From Bacteroidales bacterium UBA4333 (GTDB taxonomy: Bacteria > Bacteroidota > Bacteroidia > Bacteroidales > Paludibacteraceae), in NCBI GenBank assembly GCA_002394335.1, contig DGTP01000004.1, forward strand, positions 1 through 64,000: a DNA stretch of 64,000 nt, given 5' to 3'. Below are positions 50,065 through 59,061 of this stretch, piece by piece (position 1 is the first letter of the stretch; the number at the start of each line of letters is the position of its first letter). The position numbers and the translations under genes were made by a program. The notes beneath the pieces are model-generated. The model was not told the origin of the DNA, made no database searches, and saw only the letters and a program-made list of their open reading frames with translations.

Positions 50065-51402
50065 TCACTTGGCTGCTCTTGCACGAATAATACCTCCTAC
50101 TGTAGCCTTGCCCGGACGGATATCATCCAGCAAGCGACGATGGGACGGACAGGTGAATACACAGCAACCGCAATCGATACAATCCATAATATCATGCTTC
50201 TCTGCCTCTTCCCACATCTCGTTTGCGGAAAGTTTGGAGAGCAGGTATGGCTCCAAGCCCATCGGACAAGCATCTACACACTTGGCACAACGGATACAGT
50301 TCTCAGGTTCCGGACGCTCACTCTCTGACTCCGGCAGGAAGAGCAGACCGCTCAAACGCTTGTTCGCAGGCATCGTGTCTATCTGACTCATGGCACGTCC
50401 CATCATCGGACCGCCGCCGATAATCTTGCCAGTTCCTTCAGGAACACCGCCTGCCATCTCGATAACTTCCGTAATAGGTGTTCCGAAGCGTACCAGATAG
50501 TTACCCGGATTCTTCACATCCTTACCCGTTACGGTCATCACACGGCTGATCAGCGGCTTGTTCTTCTGGACAGCCTCATAAACTGCATATACAGTGGCTA
50601 CGTTGTCAACTACGGCACCTACTTCAATAGGAAGAGCTCCGCTCGGCACCTGACGGCCTATACATGCGTCAATCAGCTGTTTCTCACCGCCTTGCGGGTA
50701 CTTCAGCTTCAGCGCTTTTACTTCGATGCCGGCTTTGCCTGCCGTCAACTCGCGCATGTGCTCGATGGCGTCTTTCTTGTTGTTCTCGATACCGATGATG
50801 GCACGCTTGACATTCAGCGCTTTCATCAATATCTCAATACCCACTACAATCTCTTCTCCGTGCTCTAACATCAACTGATGGTCGCAAGTCAGATACGGCT
50901 CGCACTCTACACCGTTGATAATCAGCACTTCGGCTGTCTTGCCCGGAGGCGGAAGCAACTTGACATGAGTCGGGAAACAAGCACCGCCCAAACCTACAAT
51001 GCCGGCTGCGGCTATCTTGTCCACAATCTCTTTGGGCTCCAGCTTGCACTCGCTTACCAATTCCGGCGTGCGGTCTATGCCTTCTGCCCATTCGTCTCCT
51101 TCTACATCAATGAAAATAGCCTGCATCGGAGCTCCCCAAGCATCGGTCGTACCGTCTATCTTGGTCACTGTTCCGCTTACAGGCGAACTGATATTGGCGC
51201 TCACAAAACCACCGGCTTTTGCCAGTAAATCGCCTACTTTCACTTTCTTGCCCGCTTCTACTACTGCCTGCGCCGGCGCACCGATATGTTGCACTAACGG
51301 AATAATCGCTTGCTTTGGCAAGGCGCACTCTGTAATAGGTAGATGAGCCGAGTACTGTTTGTTATCCTGGGGATGAACTCCTCCAATTCTAAAAGTATTC
51401 AT
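50065..51402 (-). CDS. rnfC: Rnf complex subunit C
   Basis: A 445-aa NADH-binding subunit, cytoplasmic face. It has an N-terminal biotin/lipoyl-like barrel, a flavodoxin/NADH-binding core (GVVGLGGACFPTHVKL, NGVECEPYLTCDHQLM) and two C-terminal 4Fe-4S motifs (CIRCAKCVDACP and CIDCGCCVFTCP). The short C-terminus lacks the long Lys/Ala-rich tail of enterobacterial RsxC. 26 bases separate it from rnfB. Confidence 0.97.
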   Translation of the reverse strand: MNTFRIGGVHPQDNKQYSAHLPITECALPKQAIIPLVQHIGAPAQAVVEAGKKVKVGDLLAKAGGFVSANISSPVSGTVTKIDGTTDAWGAPMQAIFIDVEGDEWAEGIDRTPELVSECKLEPKEIVDKIAAAGIVGLGGACFPTHVKLLPPPGKTAEVLIINGVECEPYLTCDHQLMLEHGEEIVVGIEILMKALNVKRAIIGIENNKKDAIEHMRELTAGKAGIEVKALKLKYPQGGEKQLIDACIGRQVPSGALPIEVGAVVDNVATVYAVYEAVQKNKPLISRVMTVTGKDVKNPGNYLVRFGTPITEVIEMAGGVPEGTGKIIGGGPMMGRAMSQIDTMPANKRLSGLLFLPESESERPEPENCIRCAKCVDACPMGLEPYLLSKLSANEMWEEAEKHDIMDCIDCGCCVFTCPSHRRLLDDIRPGKATVGGIIRARAAK

Positions 51403-51428
51403 ATGCTTTTACTCTTTTTATTCTATTA

Positions 51429-51875
51429 CTAAATGTGTTGCGCCATACGCAGCAGGTTTGGATAACATGCTCCCGGAGTTGGCAACTGCTTGATCTTGTC
51501 TGCAATCTCTCCGTTGAAACCGGGGATGATAATACCACTCGCGGTCTTGCGCACTTCCTGGGAAGCCGCACCTGCTGCCGGAGTCGAACTTTCTGCTGCA
51601 GGAGCAAGAACTTTGCTCACCTCTTCCATTGTAGGTTCACCACCGACAGGGCAGGACAAACCGTTCAGCGAATCGGCTTTCACGCAGGCTTCGGCAAACG
51701 CCCTACAGCCTGCAAATCCACAACCACCGCAGTTGGCACCGGGCAATACTGCCTGAACCAAATCAATGCGAGGATCTTCCTCTACCTTGAAGAGTTGGCT
51801 GATATAATACAGCAACACCGCTGCTACTGCACTGATAACGCCCAACACTCCAATAGAAATCAGAATCAATTTCAT
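51429..51875 (-). CDS. rnfB: Rnf complex subunit B, lacking ferredoxin domains
   Basis: A 148-aa protein with the RnfB N-terminal helix (LILISIGVLGVISAVAAVLL) and the first 4Fe-4S domain (PGANCGGCGFAGCRAF, then LSCPVGG; Cys49, 52, 57 and 75). Normal RnfB continues with two or more 4Fe-4S ferredoxin motifs that receive electrons from ferredoxin. Here residues 85-148 have no CxxCxxC motif and end in PTPGACYPNLLRMAQHI. rnfC starts 26 bases later, so no second half is hidden downstream, and the other frames in this segment show no cluster motif. Confidence 0.9.
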   Translation of the reverse strand: MKLILISIGVLGVISAVAAVLLYYISQLFKVEEDPRIDLVQAVLPGANCGGCGFAGCRAFAEACVKADSLNGLSCPVGGEPTMEEVSKVLAPAAESSTPAAGAASQEVRKTASGIIIPGFNGEIADKIKQLPTPGACYPNLLRMAQHI

Positions 51876-51934
51876 GTGTTATGTGTTTTTTAGTTTATAT
51901 AATGAATCTTTTGCAATTCAGGGAATAACGGTTC

Positions 51935-52354
51935 TCAAATCTTCCTTGCCGTGAAACTGAACTCCTTCTGCAGCTTTTTGCTGAACATGCTCAGTATCAG
52001 GTAATATACCGCAATACTTACCAGCGAAACCGTACCGATAATAGCTTCGTCCCATTCGGTCAGGTAGTTCAGTCCCGCAATCACGATCATCATCACTAAG
52101 AACGGGGCACCGTATCCCAATAATACCGCACGCCAGGCCAGACGCTCGCGTACACTCACTTCTACCAAATCCCCCGGCTGCAATGGCTCCAATGCTACGG
52201 CATCAATCACTTTTTCCTTGCTCTCGGAGGCCATACACATGGATTTGGCTTTGCACGCCTGACAAGCACTCGCTTGGGTGATGGAGACACGGGCTGTCGT
52301 CCCCTCTATGGTCATTACAACCCCTTTATGATGAATCTGTTCGGACATACGCAT
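51935..52354 (-). CDS. rseC: RseC/SoxR-reducing-system protein
   Basis: A 139-aa membrane protein of the RseC family, which works with Rnf/Rsx to keep the [2Fe-2S] regulator SoxR reduced in E. coli and is commonly attached to rnf operons. It has the Cys motif ACQACKAKSMC and two C-terminal helices (AVLLGYGAPFLVMMIVIAGL, IIGTVSLVSIAVYYLIL). It is the first gene of the rnf operon, 59 bases upstream of rnfB, with its own promoter. The alternative ATG two codons in changes nothing important. Confidence 0.92.
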   Translation of the reverse strand: MRMSEQIHHKGVVMTIEGTTARVSITQASACQACKAKSMCMASESKEKVIDAVALEPLQPGDLVEVSVRERLAWRAVLLGYGAPFLVMMIVIAGLNYLTEWDEAIIGTVSLVSIAVYYLILSMFSKKLQKEFSFTARKI

Positions 52355-52366
52355 CGAAATCTACCG

Positions 52367-52398
52367 CAAAAGTACGAAAAAAAAATTATATATGCAAA
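52367..52398 (-). promoter_or_regulatory. Promoter of rseC-rnfBCDGEA
   Basis: Minus-strand TTTG, 20 bases, TACTTTTG. It is the only clear promoter before the whole operon, which may extend to the isomerase gene at 45794. Confidence 0.7.
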
Positions 52399-52443
52399 TA
52401 TAATTTGTTTATTTTGCCGAAATGGCGGATTTTGACGATTTTG

Positions 52444-52475
52444 TTTGCATATTTCCGAAAAAAACTGTACCTTTG
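52444..52475 (+). promoter_or_regulatory. Promoter of ftsK
   Basis: TTTG (52444-52447), 20 bases, TACCTTTG (52468-52475); ATG of ftsK at 52495. Confidence 0.75.
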
Positions 52476-52494
52476 CGGCTAAATTTGAAATATT

Positions 52495-55128
52495 ATGCCC
52501 AGAAAACCAAGTACAAATACAACCAACACGAGAAAGGCTGCGGATACAATCCATGTGGAGAGAGACGAAAAGGAGACTTTCTCTTACCGCCTGAAGTCCT
52601 TTGTCCAAGATCCTCGAACCCACTATGTGGTCGGTGCTGTCTTAGTGGCACTCGCTTTCTTTTTGGCTGTGGCGTACGTCAGCTTCTTCTTTACCGGCTT
52701 TCATGACGACTCCCTGTTGTCAAGTTCCGATACAACACTCAAGCGCACCGAAATCCAGAATATTCTCGGTCTGCCGGGGGCATGGTCTGCAGAGCGGCTT
52801 ATCAACGGCTCGTTCGGCATCTCCTCTGTAGCACTCATTCTGCTTCTGCTTGTTTTTGGACTCAAACTGCTCAATATCACCAAAACAAGCGGTACGCGCT
52901 GGTTCTTCCATTCCGTCTTCTGGCTCTTGTGGACATCCGTCGTACTGGGATACGCGCAGACGATGTTCGGACTCAACCACTGGTTTATTCAGCTCGGAGG
53001 CAGCCACGGACACTTGCTTTCTTCCTGGCTGTATTCGTATGTCTATTCCATCGGTATGATACTGATAATTGTACTTACCCTCGTTATCTATTGTATCGTG
53101 GCGGATCCCCATTTCACCGACCATGTGAAAGCAGTATGGCTCTGGATCAAGGGAAAATTTTCCAAACAGCCCTATGAAGGTGAACTCTTCGCTTCTCCCG
53201 ATGAAACCGGGGAAATATCTTCGGAACCGCAACCCGTTTCGGATACGGAGATTCAGCCTGTCAATGATGAGGCTCCCGTGTCCTTGACATTTACCAATAC
53301 CGATGATGTCGTAGAGATAGAAGTTTTAGACCCGGCTAAGGAAAACAACCCTGCTGAGCCGGAGTTGCCGGAAGTGGTGCCCGTTACCGACGATGACCCG
53401 CTCCTCAATGTGCAAGTATCGGACAACTCTGCCATCGAAGTGGTGGATGTTCTGCCTGATCCTACTCCGCTTCCTGTTGACCCCGATGTCCCCAAGGTGG
53501 GATTCCAGATCCAGGACTCCAAAACGGACGAACTGGTGTCTGCCGAAGAAGTGGAGCAGGATCCCTTGGAGAAACTGGGTCCGTATGATCCGCGCAAAGA
53601 GTTGTCGCACTATAAGTTCCCGTCGCTTGACCTCCTGAAGGTGTACGACAACGAGTCCGCTCCGGTGATTAACCAGCAAGAGCAGCAGGATAATGCGAAC
53701 CGTATTGTCACCACCCTCCGTAACTACGGCATCGAAATCGATTCCATCAAAGCTACGGTAGGTCCTACCGTGACACTCTACGAAGTGGTGCCGAGAGCGG
53801 GTATCCGTATCGCTAAAATACAGAATCTGGAGAATGATATTATGATGTCTCTCTCCGCAACGGGTATCCGTATCATTGCGCCTATGCCAGGTAAGGGGAC
53901 GGTGGGTATAGAGGTGCCTAACGAGAAACCGCAAGTGGTCTCCATGCACTCGGTGCTGGCTTCCAAACGATTCCAGGAAGAGAAGAAGATGCGTCTGCCC
54001 ATCGCCTATGGACGGACGATTACCAACGAGGTCTTCATGTTTGATCTTGCCAAGACACCTCACCTTCTCGTGGCGGGTGCTACCGGAACCGGTAAATCCG
54101 TTGCTATCAATGCAATTCTGACTTCGTTGCTCTATAAGAAACATCCTTCGGAACTCAAACTGGTTCTTGTGGATCCTAAGATGGTGGAATTTGCACCCTA
54201 CAAACCGCTCTTGCACCACTATCTGGCTGCCATGCCGGATACCGATCCCGAACAGATAGTGATTACAGATTGTGACAGGGTTATCAATACCCTCAATTCG
54301 CTCGTTATAGAGATGGAGAACCGCTACAAACTGCTCATGGACGCCGGAGTCCGTAATCTGGAAGATTATAACGAGAAGTTTGTCAATAGGCGTTTGAATC
54401 CCGAAAAACTGATCGGCGACAGCTTGCATCACCGCTATCTGCCTTATATCGTCATTGTTATCGATGAGTACGGCGATTTTATCATGCAGGCCGGAAAACA
54501 AGTGGAGACGCCTATTGCACGTATCACTCAGAAAGCACGTGCTGTGGGTATGCATATGATTTTGGCTACCCAACGCCCGTCTGTAAATATCGTTACCGGT
54601 GTTATCAAAGCCAATATCCCGACGCGTATCGCTCTCCGCACCCAGTCGGTGATTGACTCCCGTACCGTCTTGGACGCTAAAGGTGCAGAACAACTCATCG
54701 GACGAGGCGACTCCCTCTATGCAGGCAATGCTTCTGTCACCCGCGTACAATGTGCCTTCGTGGATACTCCCGAAGTGGATCGAATCGTCGAATTCATCGA
54801 GAAACAACAGCACTTCCTGCAACCCTATCAACTGCCGGAATATATACCGGAAGGGGCTGAAGGAGACGCTCTTGCGCCCGGTAGCGTAGATATGAAGAAA
54901 CTGGATCCGATGTTCGCCGATGTCGCACGCTATGTCGTCTCCAAGCAGGAAGGTTCTACTTCGCGCCTGCAGCGTGCATTCGAAATCGGTTATAACCGTG
55001 CCGGCAAACTTTCTGACCAGTTGGAGGCTGCCGGAATAGTCGGACCTAACAAGGGACCCAAAGGACGGGATGTTCTGATTCAGGATTTTGATCAACTGGA
55101 AGCATTGTTACAACAACTTAATGTATAA
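52495..55128 (+). CDS. ftsK: DNA translocase FtsK
   Basis: Couples chromosome segregation to division. An 877-aa protein with four N-terminal helices (e.g. YVVGAVLVALAFFLAVAYVS), an acidic/proline linker (about 225-375), then the motor: alpha-domain, Walker A GATGTGKS near residue 527, Walker B YIVIVIDEYGDF near 653, and TQRPSVNIVTGVIKANIPTR. The C-terminal winged-helix gamma domain (about 810-877, GSTSRLQRAFEIGYNRAGKL) binds polar DNA motifs. Confidence 0.97.
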   Translation: MPRKPSTNTTNTRKAADTIHVERDEKETFSYRLKSFVQDPRTHYVVGAVLVALAFFLAVAYVSFFFTGFHDDSLLSSSDTTLKRTEIQNILGLPGAWSAERLINGSFGISSVALILLLLVFGLKLLNITKTSGTRWFFHSVFWLLWTSVVLGYAQTMFGLNHWFIQLGGSHGHLLSSWLYSYVYSIGMILIIVLTLVIYCIVADPHFTDHVKAVWLWIKGKFSKQPYEGELFASPDETGEISSEPQPVSDTEIQPVNDEAPVSLTFTNTDDVVEIEVLDPAKENNPAEPELPEVVPVTDDDPLLNVQVSDNSAIEVVDVLPDPTPLPVDPDVPKVGFQIQDSKTDELVSAEEVEQDPLEKLGPYDPRKELSHYKFPSLDLLKVYDNESAPVINQQEQQDNANRIVTTLRNYGIEIDSIKATVGPTVTLYEVVPRAGIRIAKIQNLENDIMMSLSATGIRIIAPMPGKGTVGIEVPNEKPQVVSMHSVLASKRFQEEKKMRLPIAYGRTITNEVFMFDLAKTPHLLVAGATGTGKSVAINAILTSLLYKKHPSELKLVLVDPKMVEFAPYKPLLHHYLAAMPDTDPEQIVITDCDRVINTLNSLVIEMENRYKLLMDAGVRNLEDYNEKFVNRRLNPEKLIGDSLHHRYLPYIVIVIDEYGDFIMQAGKQVETPIARITQKARAVGMHMILATQRPSVNIVTGVIKANIPTRIALRTQSVIDSRTVLDAKGAEQLIGRGDSLYAGNASVTRVQCAFVDTPEVDRIVEFIEKQQHFLQPYQLPEYIPEGAEGDALAPGSVDMKKLDPMFADVARYVVSKQEGSTSRLQRAFEIGYNRAGKLSDQLEAAGIVGPNKGPKGRDVLIQDFDQLEALLQQLNV

Positions 55129-55138
55129 TAATAAGCCG

Positions 55139-55729
55139 ATGAAATCGAGAATATTTGCCATATTGCTTGCTTGTTTGCCGCTCATTCTTTCTGCGCAGAC
55201 GACATTGGATCGTTTTCTCCAGAAGATGGATACTACTACCTTCCGGTCCCAGTTTACGATCACTATCGCGGATAACACCACTTCCCCGCAATCCCATGCG
55301 GGACGTATAGCCATGAGAGGAAAAACTTTTTATATCAGCGTCTTCAATGCCGAAGCTGTTTATGATGGTAAGACCCTCTCTGTCTATTCGGTGGATTCGA
55401 AGGAAATGACAATCTCTACTCCTACCGAAGAAGAACTGCTTGACTCAAATCCGATCCTCTATGCGCGTGCACTCAAAAAAGCTTGTACCATATCGGAGAA
55501 AACCGGTGCAAACCAAACTCAAGTGATTACATTAGTGCCTAAAGATCAGTCTGCCGGTATCCAACGTTTTATTCTTACACTCCGTAAGGATGGTCTGCTG
55601 CCTGTTTCCCTTGAAGTGAAAGAAGGTGCGCAATATACCAAACTAAATTTCCGTAATGCACGCTTCTCTGCCGACAAGCCTCGTCTGAAGATGGAACGGA
55701 AAGGAGCGACAATCATAGATTTGAGATAA
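55139..55729 (+). CDS. lolA: LolA-like outer-membrane lipoprotein carrier
   Basis: A 196-aa periplasmic protein with a signal peptide (MKSRIFAILLACLPLILSAQ) and a LolA fold (FTITIADNTTSPQSHAGRIAMRGKTFYISV, YDGKTLSVYSVDSKEMTIS, LPVSLEVKEGAQYTKLNFRN). I use ATG 55139; an earlier ATG at 55121 overlaps ftsK but spoils the signal peptide. Position right after ftsK matches other Bacteroidota, where ftsK-lolA-like pairs occur. Bacteroidota LolA-like proteins are divergent, so the role in lipoprotein trafficking is probable, not proven. Confidence 0.85.
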   Translation: MKSRIFAILLACLPLILSAQTTLDRFLQKMDTTTFRSQFTITIADNTTSPQSHAGRIAMRGKTFYISVFNAEAVYDGKTLSVYSVDSKEMTISTPTEEELLDSNPILYARALKKACTISEKTGANQTQVITLVPKDQSAGIQRFILTLRKDGLLPVSLEVKEGAQYTKLNFRNARFSADKPRLKMERKGATIIDLR

Positions 55730-55760
55730 ATAATAACGACACACGATAATTACTATTGCT

Positions 55761-56693
55761 ATGAATAAAGTTAAATGTCTTATCATAGGCTCTGGTCCTG
55801 CGGGATATACGGCAGCCATCTATGCTTCTCGTGCTAACCTTCATCCTGTTCTTATAGAAGGACCCCAATTGGGAGGACAACTTACCACTACGACAGAGGT
55901 GGAGAACTTTCCGGGTTATCCCGATGGAATCGAGCCTTTTCAGATGATGGATGATCTTCGTCGTCAGGCTGGACGGTTCGGTACGCAGTTCGTTTCCGGT
56001 ATTGTCACCAAGGTGGATTTTTCTGTTTCTCCAAAGCGTGTAATCATAGAGGATACCGACGAATATTTGGCTGATTCCGTGATCGTTGCTACAGGTGCCA
56101 GTGCCAAGTATCTTGGTTTGGAATCCGAGCGCACCTACCGCGGACACGGTGTCAGTGCCTGTGCTACGTGTGACGGCTTTTTCTATCGCAAGAAGACAGT
56201 TGCTGTCGTCGGCGGCGGAGATACTGCTTGTGAAGAAGCCTCCTATCTGGCAGGCCTCTGTGAAAAAGTGTATATGATTGTCCGCAAACCTTATCTCAGA
56301 GCCTCTGAAATAATGCAGCAGCGAGTCCTTGACAATCCGAAGATCGAGGTGCTCTTTGAGCATAACACATTGCAGCTCACTGGTGACGGTAAAGTGCAGG
56401 GGGCAGATCTCATCTTCCGCAAAGGAGAACCCGATGAACAGTCCCGGCATATAGATATTGACGGCTTCTTCCTTGCTATCGGACACCATCCGAATACCGA
56501 ACTCTTTGCTGACTACCTCAATCGCGATGCCGAGGGATATATTATCGTGGATGGCGACTCCCCGCGTACAAATATACCTGGCGTCTTTGCGGCCGGAGAT
56601 TGCGCTGATCCGCATTATCGCCAGGCTGTTGTTGCTGCCGCTTCGGGATGTAAGGCGGCAATGGAGGCTGACAAATATATTAAGAATTTGTGA
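55761..56693 (+). CDS. trxB: Thioredoxin reductase
   Basis: NADPH:thioredoxin oxidoreductase, 310 aa. Has the FAD motif IIGSGPAGYTAAIYASRANL, the redox pair CATC in SACATCDGFFYRKK (near residue 135), the NADPH motif VAVVGGGDTACEEA and the C-terminal FAAGDCADPHYRQAVVAAASG. 31 bases follow the LolA-like stop codon, so the genes are probably cotranscribed. Confidence 0.97.
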   Translation: MNKVKCLIIGSGPAGYTAAIYASRANLHPVLIEGPQLGGQLTTTTEVENFPGYPDGIEPFQMMDDLRRQAGRFGTQFVSGIVTKVDFSVSPKRVIIEDTDEYLADSVIVATGASAKYLGLESERTYRGHGVSACATCDGFFYRKKTVAVVGGGDTACEEASYLAGLCEKVYMIVRKPYLRASEIMQQRVLDNPKIEVLFEHNTLQLTGDGKVQGADLIFRKGEPDEQSRHIDIDGFFLAIGHHPNTELFADYLNRDAEGYIIVDGDSPRTNIPGVFAAGDCADPHYRQAVVAAASGCKAAMEADKYIKNL

Positions 56694-56700
56694 TAAAAAA

Positions 56701-56732
56701 CTTGCATATGTGCAAAAAAAGTTGTACCTTTG
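56701..56732 (+). promoter_or_regulatory. Promoter of the secreted nuclease-like gene
   Basis: CTTG, 20 bases, TACCTTTG (56725-56732). It lies a few bases past the trxB stop codon. Confidence 0.65.
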
Positions 56733-56751
56733 CAGCAAATTTGAAAAACAT

Positions 56752-57831
56752 ATGAAATACACATCTTTCTTGGTAGCGGTTGCTTTGATCTCTGTCTCTA
56801 CCGTTTTGGGTGCACAAGCACAAAACCAGCAACGTATTCGTTGTATCGCTTTTTACAACCTTGAGAATCTGTTCGACACTATTCATGACCAGGGGAAAAA
56901 TGATTATGAATACCTGCCTGACGGTGGTATGCATTGGACTTCTATGAAGTATGAGAACAAAATCCGCAATATGGCGTATGCAGTCTCTCAACTGGGTACT
57001 GACGAAGATCCGCGCGGAGCCGCATGTGTCGGCGTGGCAGAGGTGGAGAATATTGGTTGCTTGCATGACCTCTGCGCTGAAACCAATACCAAATACGGCA
57101 GAGCCTACAAACCCATTTTGTTGGAAGGGCCTGACCGCCGTGGCGTAGATGTGGGATTTTTGTATGACACCACTGCCTTCCGTCCGGTCAAAGTCTCCGG
57201 ATACGAACTGAAAGCCCACTATGCTGACGGCGGTGTTATCAAGACTCGTCTTCAGTTGCTCGTTTCCGGATACATGTACGATGACGACCACCGCTCCATC
57301 GTCCGCGACAAGATTCATATCATTGTGAACCACTGGCCGAGCCGCTATGGCGGAGAACTTTCTTCCAGACCCGGACGAGATACCGCTGCCATGCTCTGTC
57401 TGCATATTTGCGACTCTATCTACAAACGCGAACCGAAGGCGAAAATTATTATTATGGGTGACCTAAACGACGATCCTTATAATCATAGCTGCGCCGAGGT
57501 ACTTAATGCCAAGAAAAATCGGGAGGATGTGGGAGAGCAAGGACTCTTTAATACCATGTGGCAACGCCTTGATAATGGTGTGGGATCGCTTGCTTACAAC
57601 GGAAGCTGGAATCTGTTCGACCAGATTATTATTTCCGAACCCCTGCTTAGCGAAGATATTAATTCCGGCAGATGGTATTACTGGAAACCCCAGATATTCA
57701 ACAAACCATTCCTTACCGTTCAGGAAGGCAAGGACAAGGGCACTCCGCTTCGTACCCACAAAAGTGGCGCTTGGCAGAACGGATATGCCGACCACTATCC
57801 TACAATGATTTACCTGCTTCGTAAAAAATAA
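56752..57831 (+). CDS. Secreted endonuclease/exonuclease/phosphatase-family protein
   Basis: A 359-aa exported metal-dependent hydrolase of the DNase I/sphingomyelinase fold. A signal peptide (FLVAVALISVSTVLGAQA) precedes IAFYNLENLFDTI, VGVAEVENIGCLHDL (catalytic Glu), IIVNHWPSRYGGE, IIMGDLNDDPYN (metal Asp/Asn) and the C-terminal YADHYPTMI (active-site DH). The substrate could be DNA, RNA or a phosphoester; the family is common in Bacteroidota. The ATG at 56752 follows its own promoter. Confidence 0.9.
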   Translation: MKYTSFLVAVALISVSTVLGAQAQNQQRIRCIAFYNLENLFDTIHDQGKNDYEYLPDGGMHWTSMKYENKIRNMAYAVSQLGTDEDPRGAACVGVAEVENIGCLHDLCAETNTKYGRAYKPILLEGPDRRGVDVGFLYDTTAFRPVKVSGYELKAHYADGGVIKTRLQLLVSGYMYDDDHRSIVRDKIHIIVNHWPSRYGGELSSRPGRDTAAMLCLHICDSIYKREPKAKIIIMGDLNDDPYNHSCAEVLNAKKNREDVGEQGLFNTMWQRLDNGVGSLAYNGSWNLFDQIIISEPLLSEDINSGRWYYWKPQIFNKPFLTVQEGKDKGTPLRTHKSGAWQNGYADHYPTMIYLLRKK

Positions 57832-57845
57832 AATACAATATTATA

Positions 57846-58097
57846 ATGCAGCAACTTAGTCGAAAAACTACTCCTATTGTAATGCGCAATTATGGTCGTA
57901 TCCTGCAGGATATGATTGCTTATGCCTGCGTGCTGGAGGACAAAGAGCAGCAAGATGCTTTTGTGGATTATATCGCGCAATGTATGCGACAGAAAAATAC
58001 GGTCTGGAATCGTGATCAGGAGTCCGGTTCTGCCCGCATTGCAGAAGACATAGCCCGCTTATCTCAGGGGAGGTTGATTTACGAACCTAAGAAATAA
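57846..58097 (+). CDS. Short DUF4290-like protein
   Basis: An 83-aa protein whose opening (LSRKTTPIVMRNYGRILQDM, then IAYACVLEDKEQQ) resembles DUF4290 proteins of Bacteroidota, which are usually around twice as long or more. Here the C-terminal half is missing. It starts with ATG 14 bases after the nuclease-like gene and ends 7 bases before prs, so it is cotranscribed with both. Function unknown. Confidence 0.65.
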   Translation: MQQLSRKTTPIVMRNYGRILQDMIAYACVLEDKEQQDAFVDYIAQCMRQKNTVWNRDQESGSARIAEDIARLSQGRLIYEPKK

Positions 58098-58104
58098 TCA
58101 CAAT

Positions 58105-59061
58105 ATGGAGTCAAATCCTTTCAAAGTTTTTGCCGGTTCCCAAAGTCTGGCTTTGGCTGAAGGCATTTGCCAACAGTTAGGTTGCCCGATGGGAAAAGTT
58201 AAAATCGACCATTTTTCGGATGGTGAGTTTTCTGCATCTTTCGATGAGTCTGTCCGTGGACAATCTGTCTATCTGGTGCAATCGACCTGCCCCTCCAGCG
58301 ACAATCTCATGGAACTACTTCTTATGATAGATGCCGCCAAACGCGCAAGCGCTTATAAGGTCATAGCGGTCATCCCCTATTTCGGATGGGCTCGTCAGGA
58401 TCGTAAGGATAAACCCCGTGTGTCTATCGGTGCCAAACTGGTGGCAAATATGCTGCAAGTCGCAGGGGCGGATCGTGTTATCACCGTGGACCTCCACGCC
58501 GACCAGATTCAGGGATTCTTTGATATTCCTGTTGATCATATCTATGGTTCCAATGTGCTGGCTCCTTATGTGGCATCGCTAAATCTTAAGAAGATGATTG
58601 TGGCTTCTCCTGATGTCGGAGGATCCAAGCGTGCCGCCACTTTCGCCAAGAAACTGCACCTCATGGTGGATAAAGAAGTGCCGATGGTCATCTGCTATAA
58701 GAACAGGCCCGACTTCAACAAGGTTTCCGAAATCCGCGTCTTGGGAGATGTCTATGGCAAAAATGTGGTCATAGTGGATGATATTGCGGATACCGCAGGC
58801 ACTCTCTGCAAGGCTGCCGAAGTCCTCAAACGTGCCGGTGCTATCACTGTACGCGCTGTCGTTACACACGGAGTGATGTCCGGCAAAGCCTGTGAGAATA
58901 TCAATAACAGCGAGTTGGACGAACTGCTCTTTACCGACTCCCTTCCTTTCGATCGGACACGTTGCCCGAAAGTGAAACAAGTGTCCTTGGCAGGAGCTAT
59001 CGCCTCTGTTATCAGAGCTATACAGTTTCATCAAAGTATCAGCGAGGTTAATGAGCGTTAA
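58105..59061 (+). CDS. prs: Ribose-phosphate pyrophosphokinase (PRPP synthetase)
   Basis: Makes PRPP from ribose 5-phosphate and ATP. The 318-aa enzyme has FSDGEFSASFDESVRGQSVY, IPYFGWARQDRKDKPR, the divalent-metal/ATP motif VDLHADQIQGFF and the PRPP-binding loop NVVIVDDIADTAGTL. The length is normal. Its last 11 bases overlap the next gene. Confidence 0.97.
   Translation: MESNPFKVFAGSQSLALAEGICQQLGCPMGKVKIDHFSDGEFSASFDESVRGQSVYLVQSTCPSSDNLMELLLMIDAAKRASAYKVIAVIPYFGWARQDRKDKPRVSIGAKLVANMLQVAGADRVITVDLHADQIQGFFDIPVDHIYGSNVLAPYVASLNLKKMIVASPDVGGSKRAATFAKKLHLMVDKEVPMVICYKNRPDFNKVSEIRVLGDVYGKNVVIVDDIADTAGTLCKAAEVLKRAGAITVRAVVTHGVMSGKACENINNSELDELLFTDSLPFDRTRCPKVKQVSLAGAIASVIRAIQFHQSISEVNER

Noticed and set aside
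51389..51607. Frameshifted second half of rnfB
   Set aside because: The overlapping minus-strand frame contains no CxxCxxC cluster motifs, so it does not supply the missing ferredoxin domain.
53326..55095. 589-codon frame opposite ftsK
   Set aside because: Antisense shadow of ftsK with His/Arg-rich composition and no recognisable domain.
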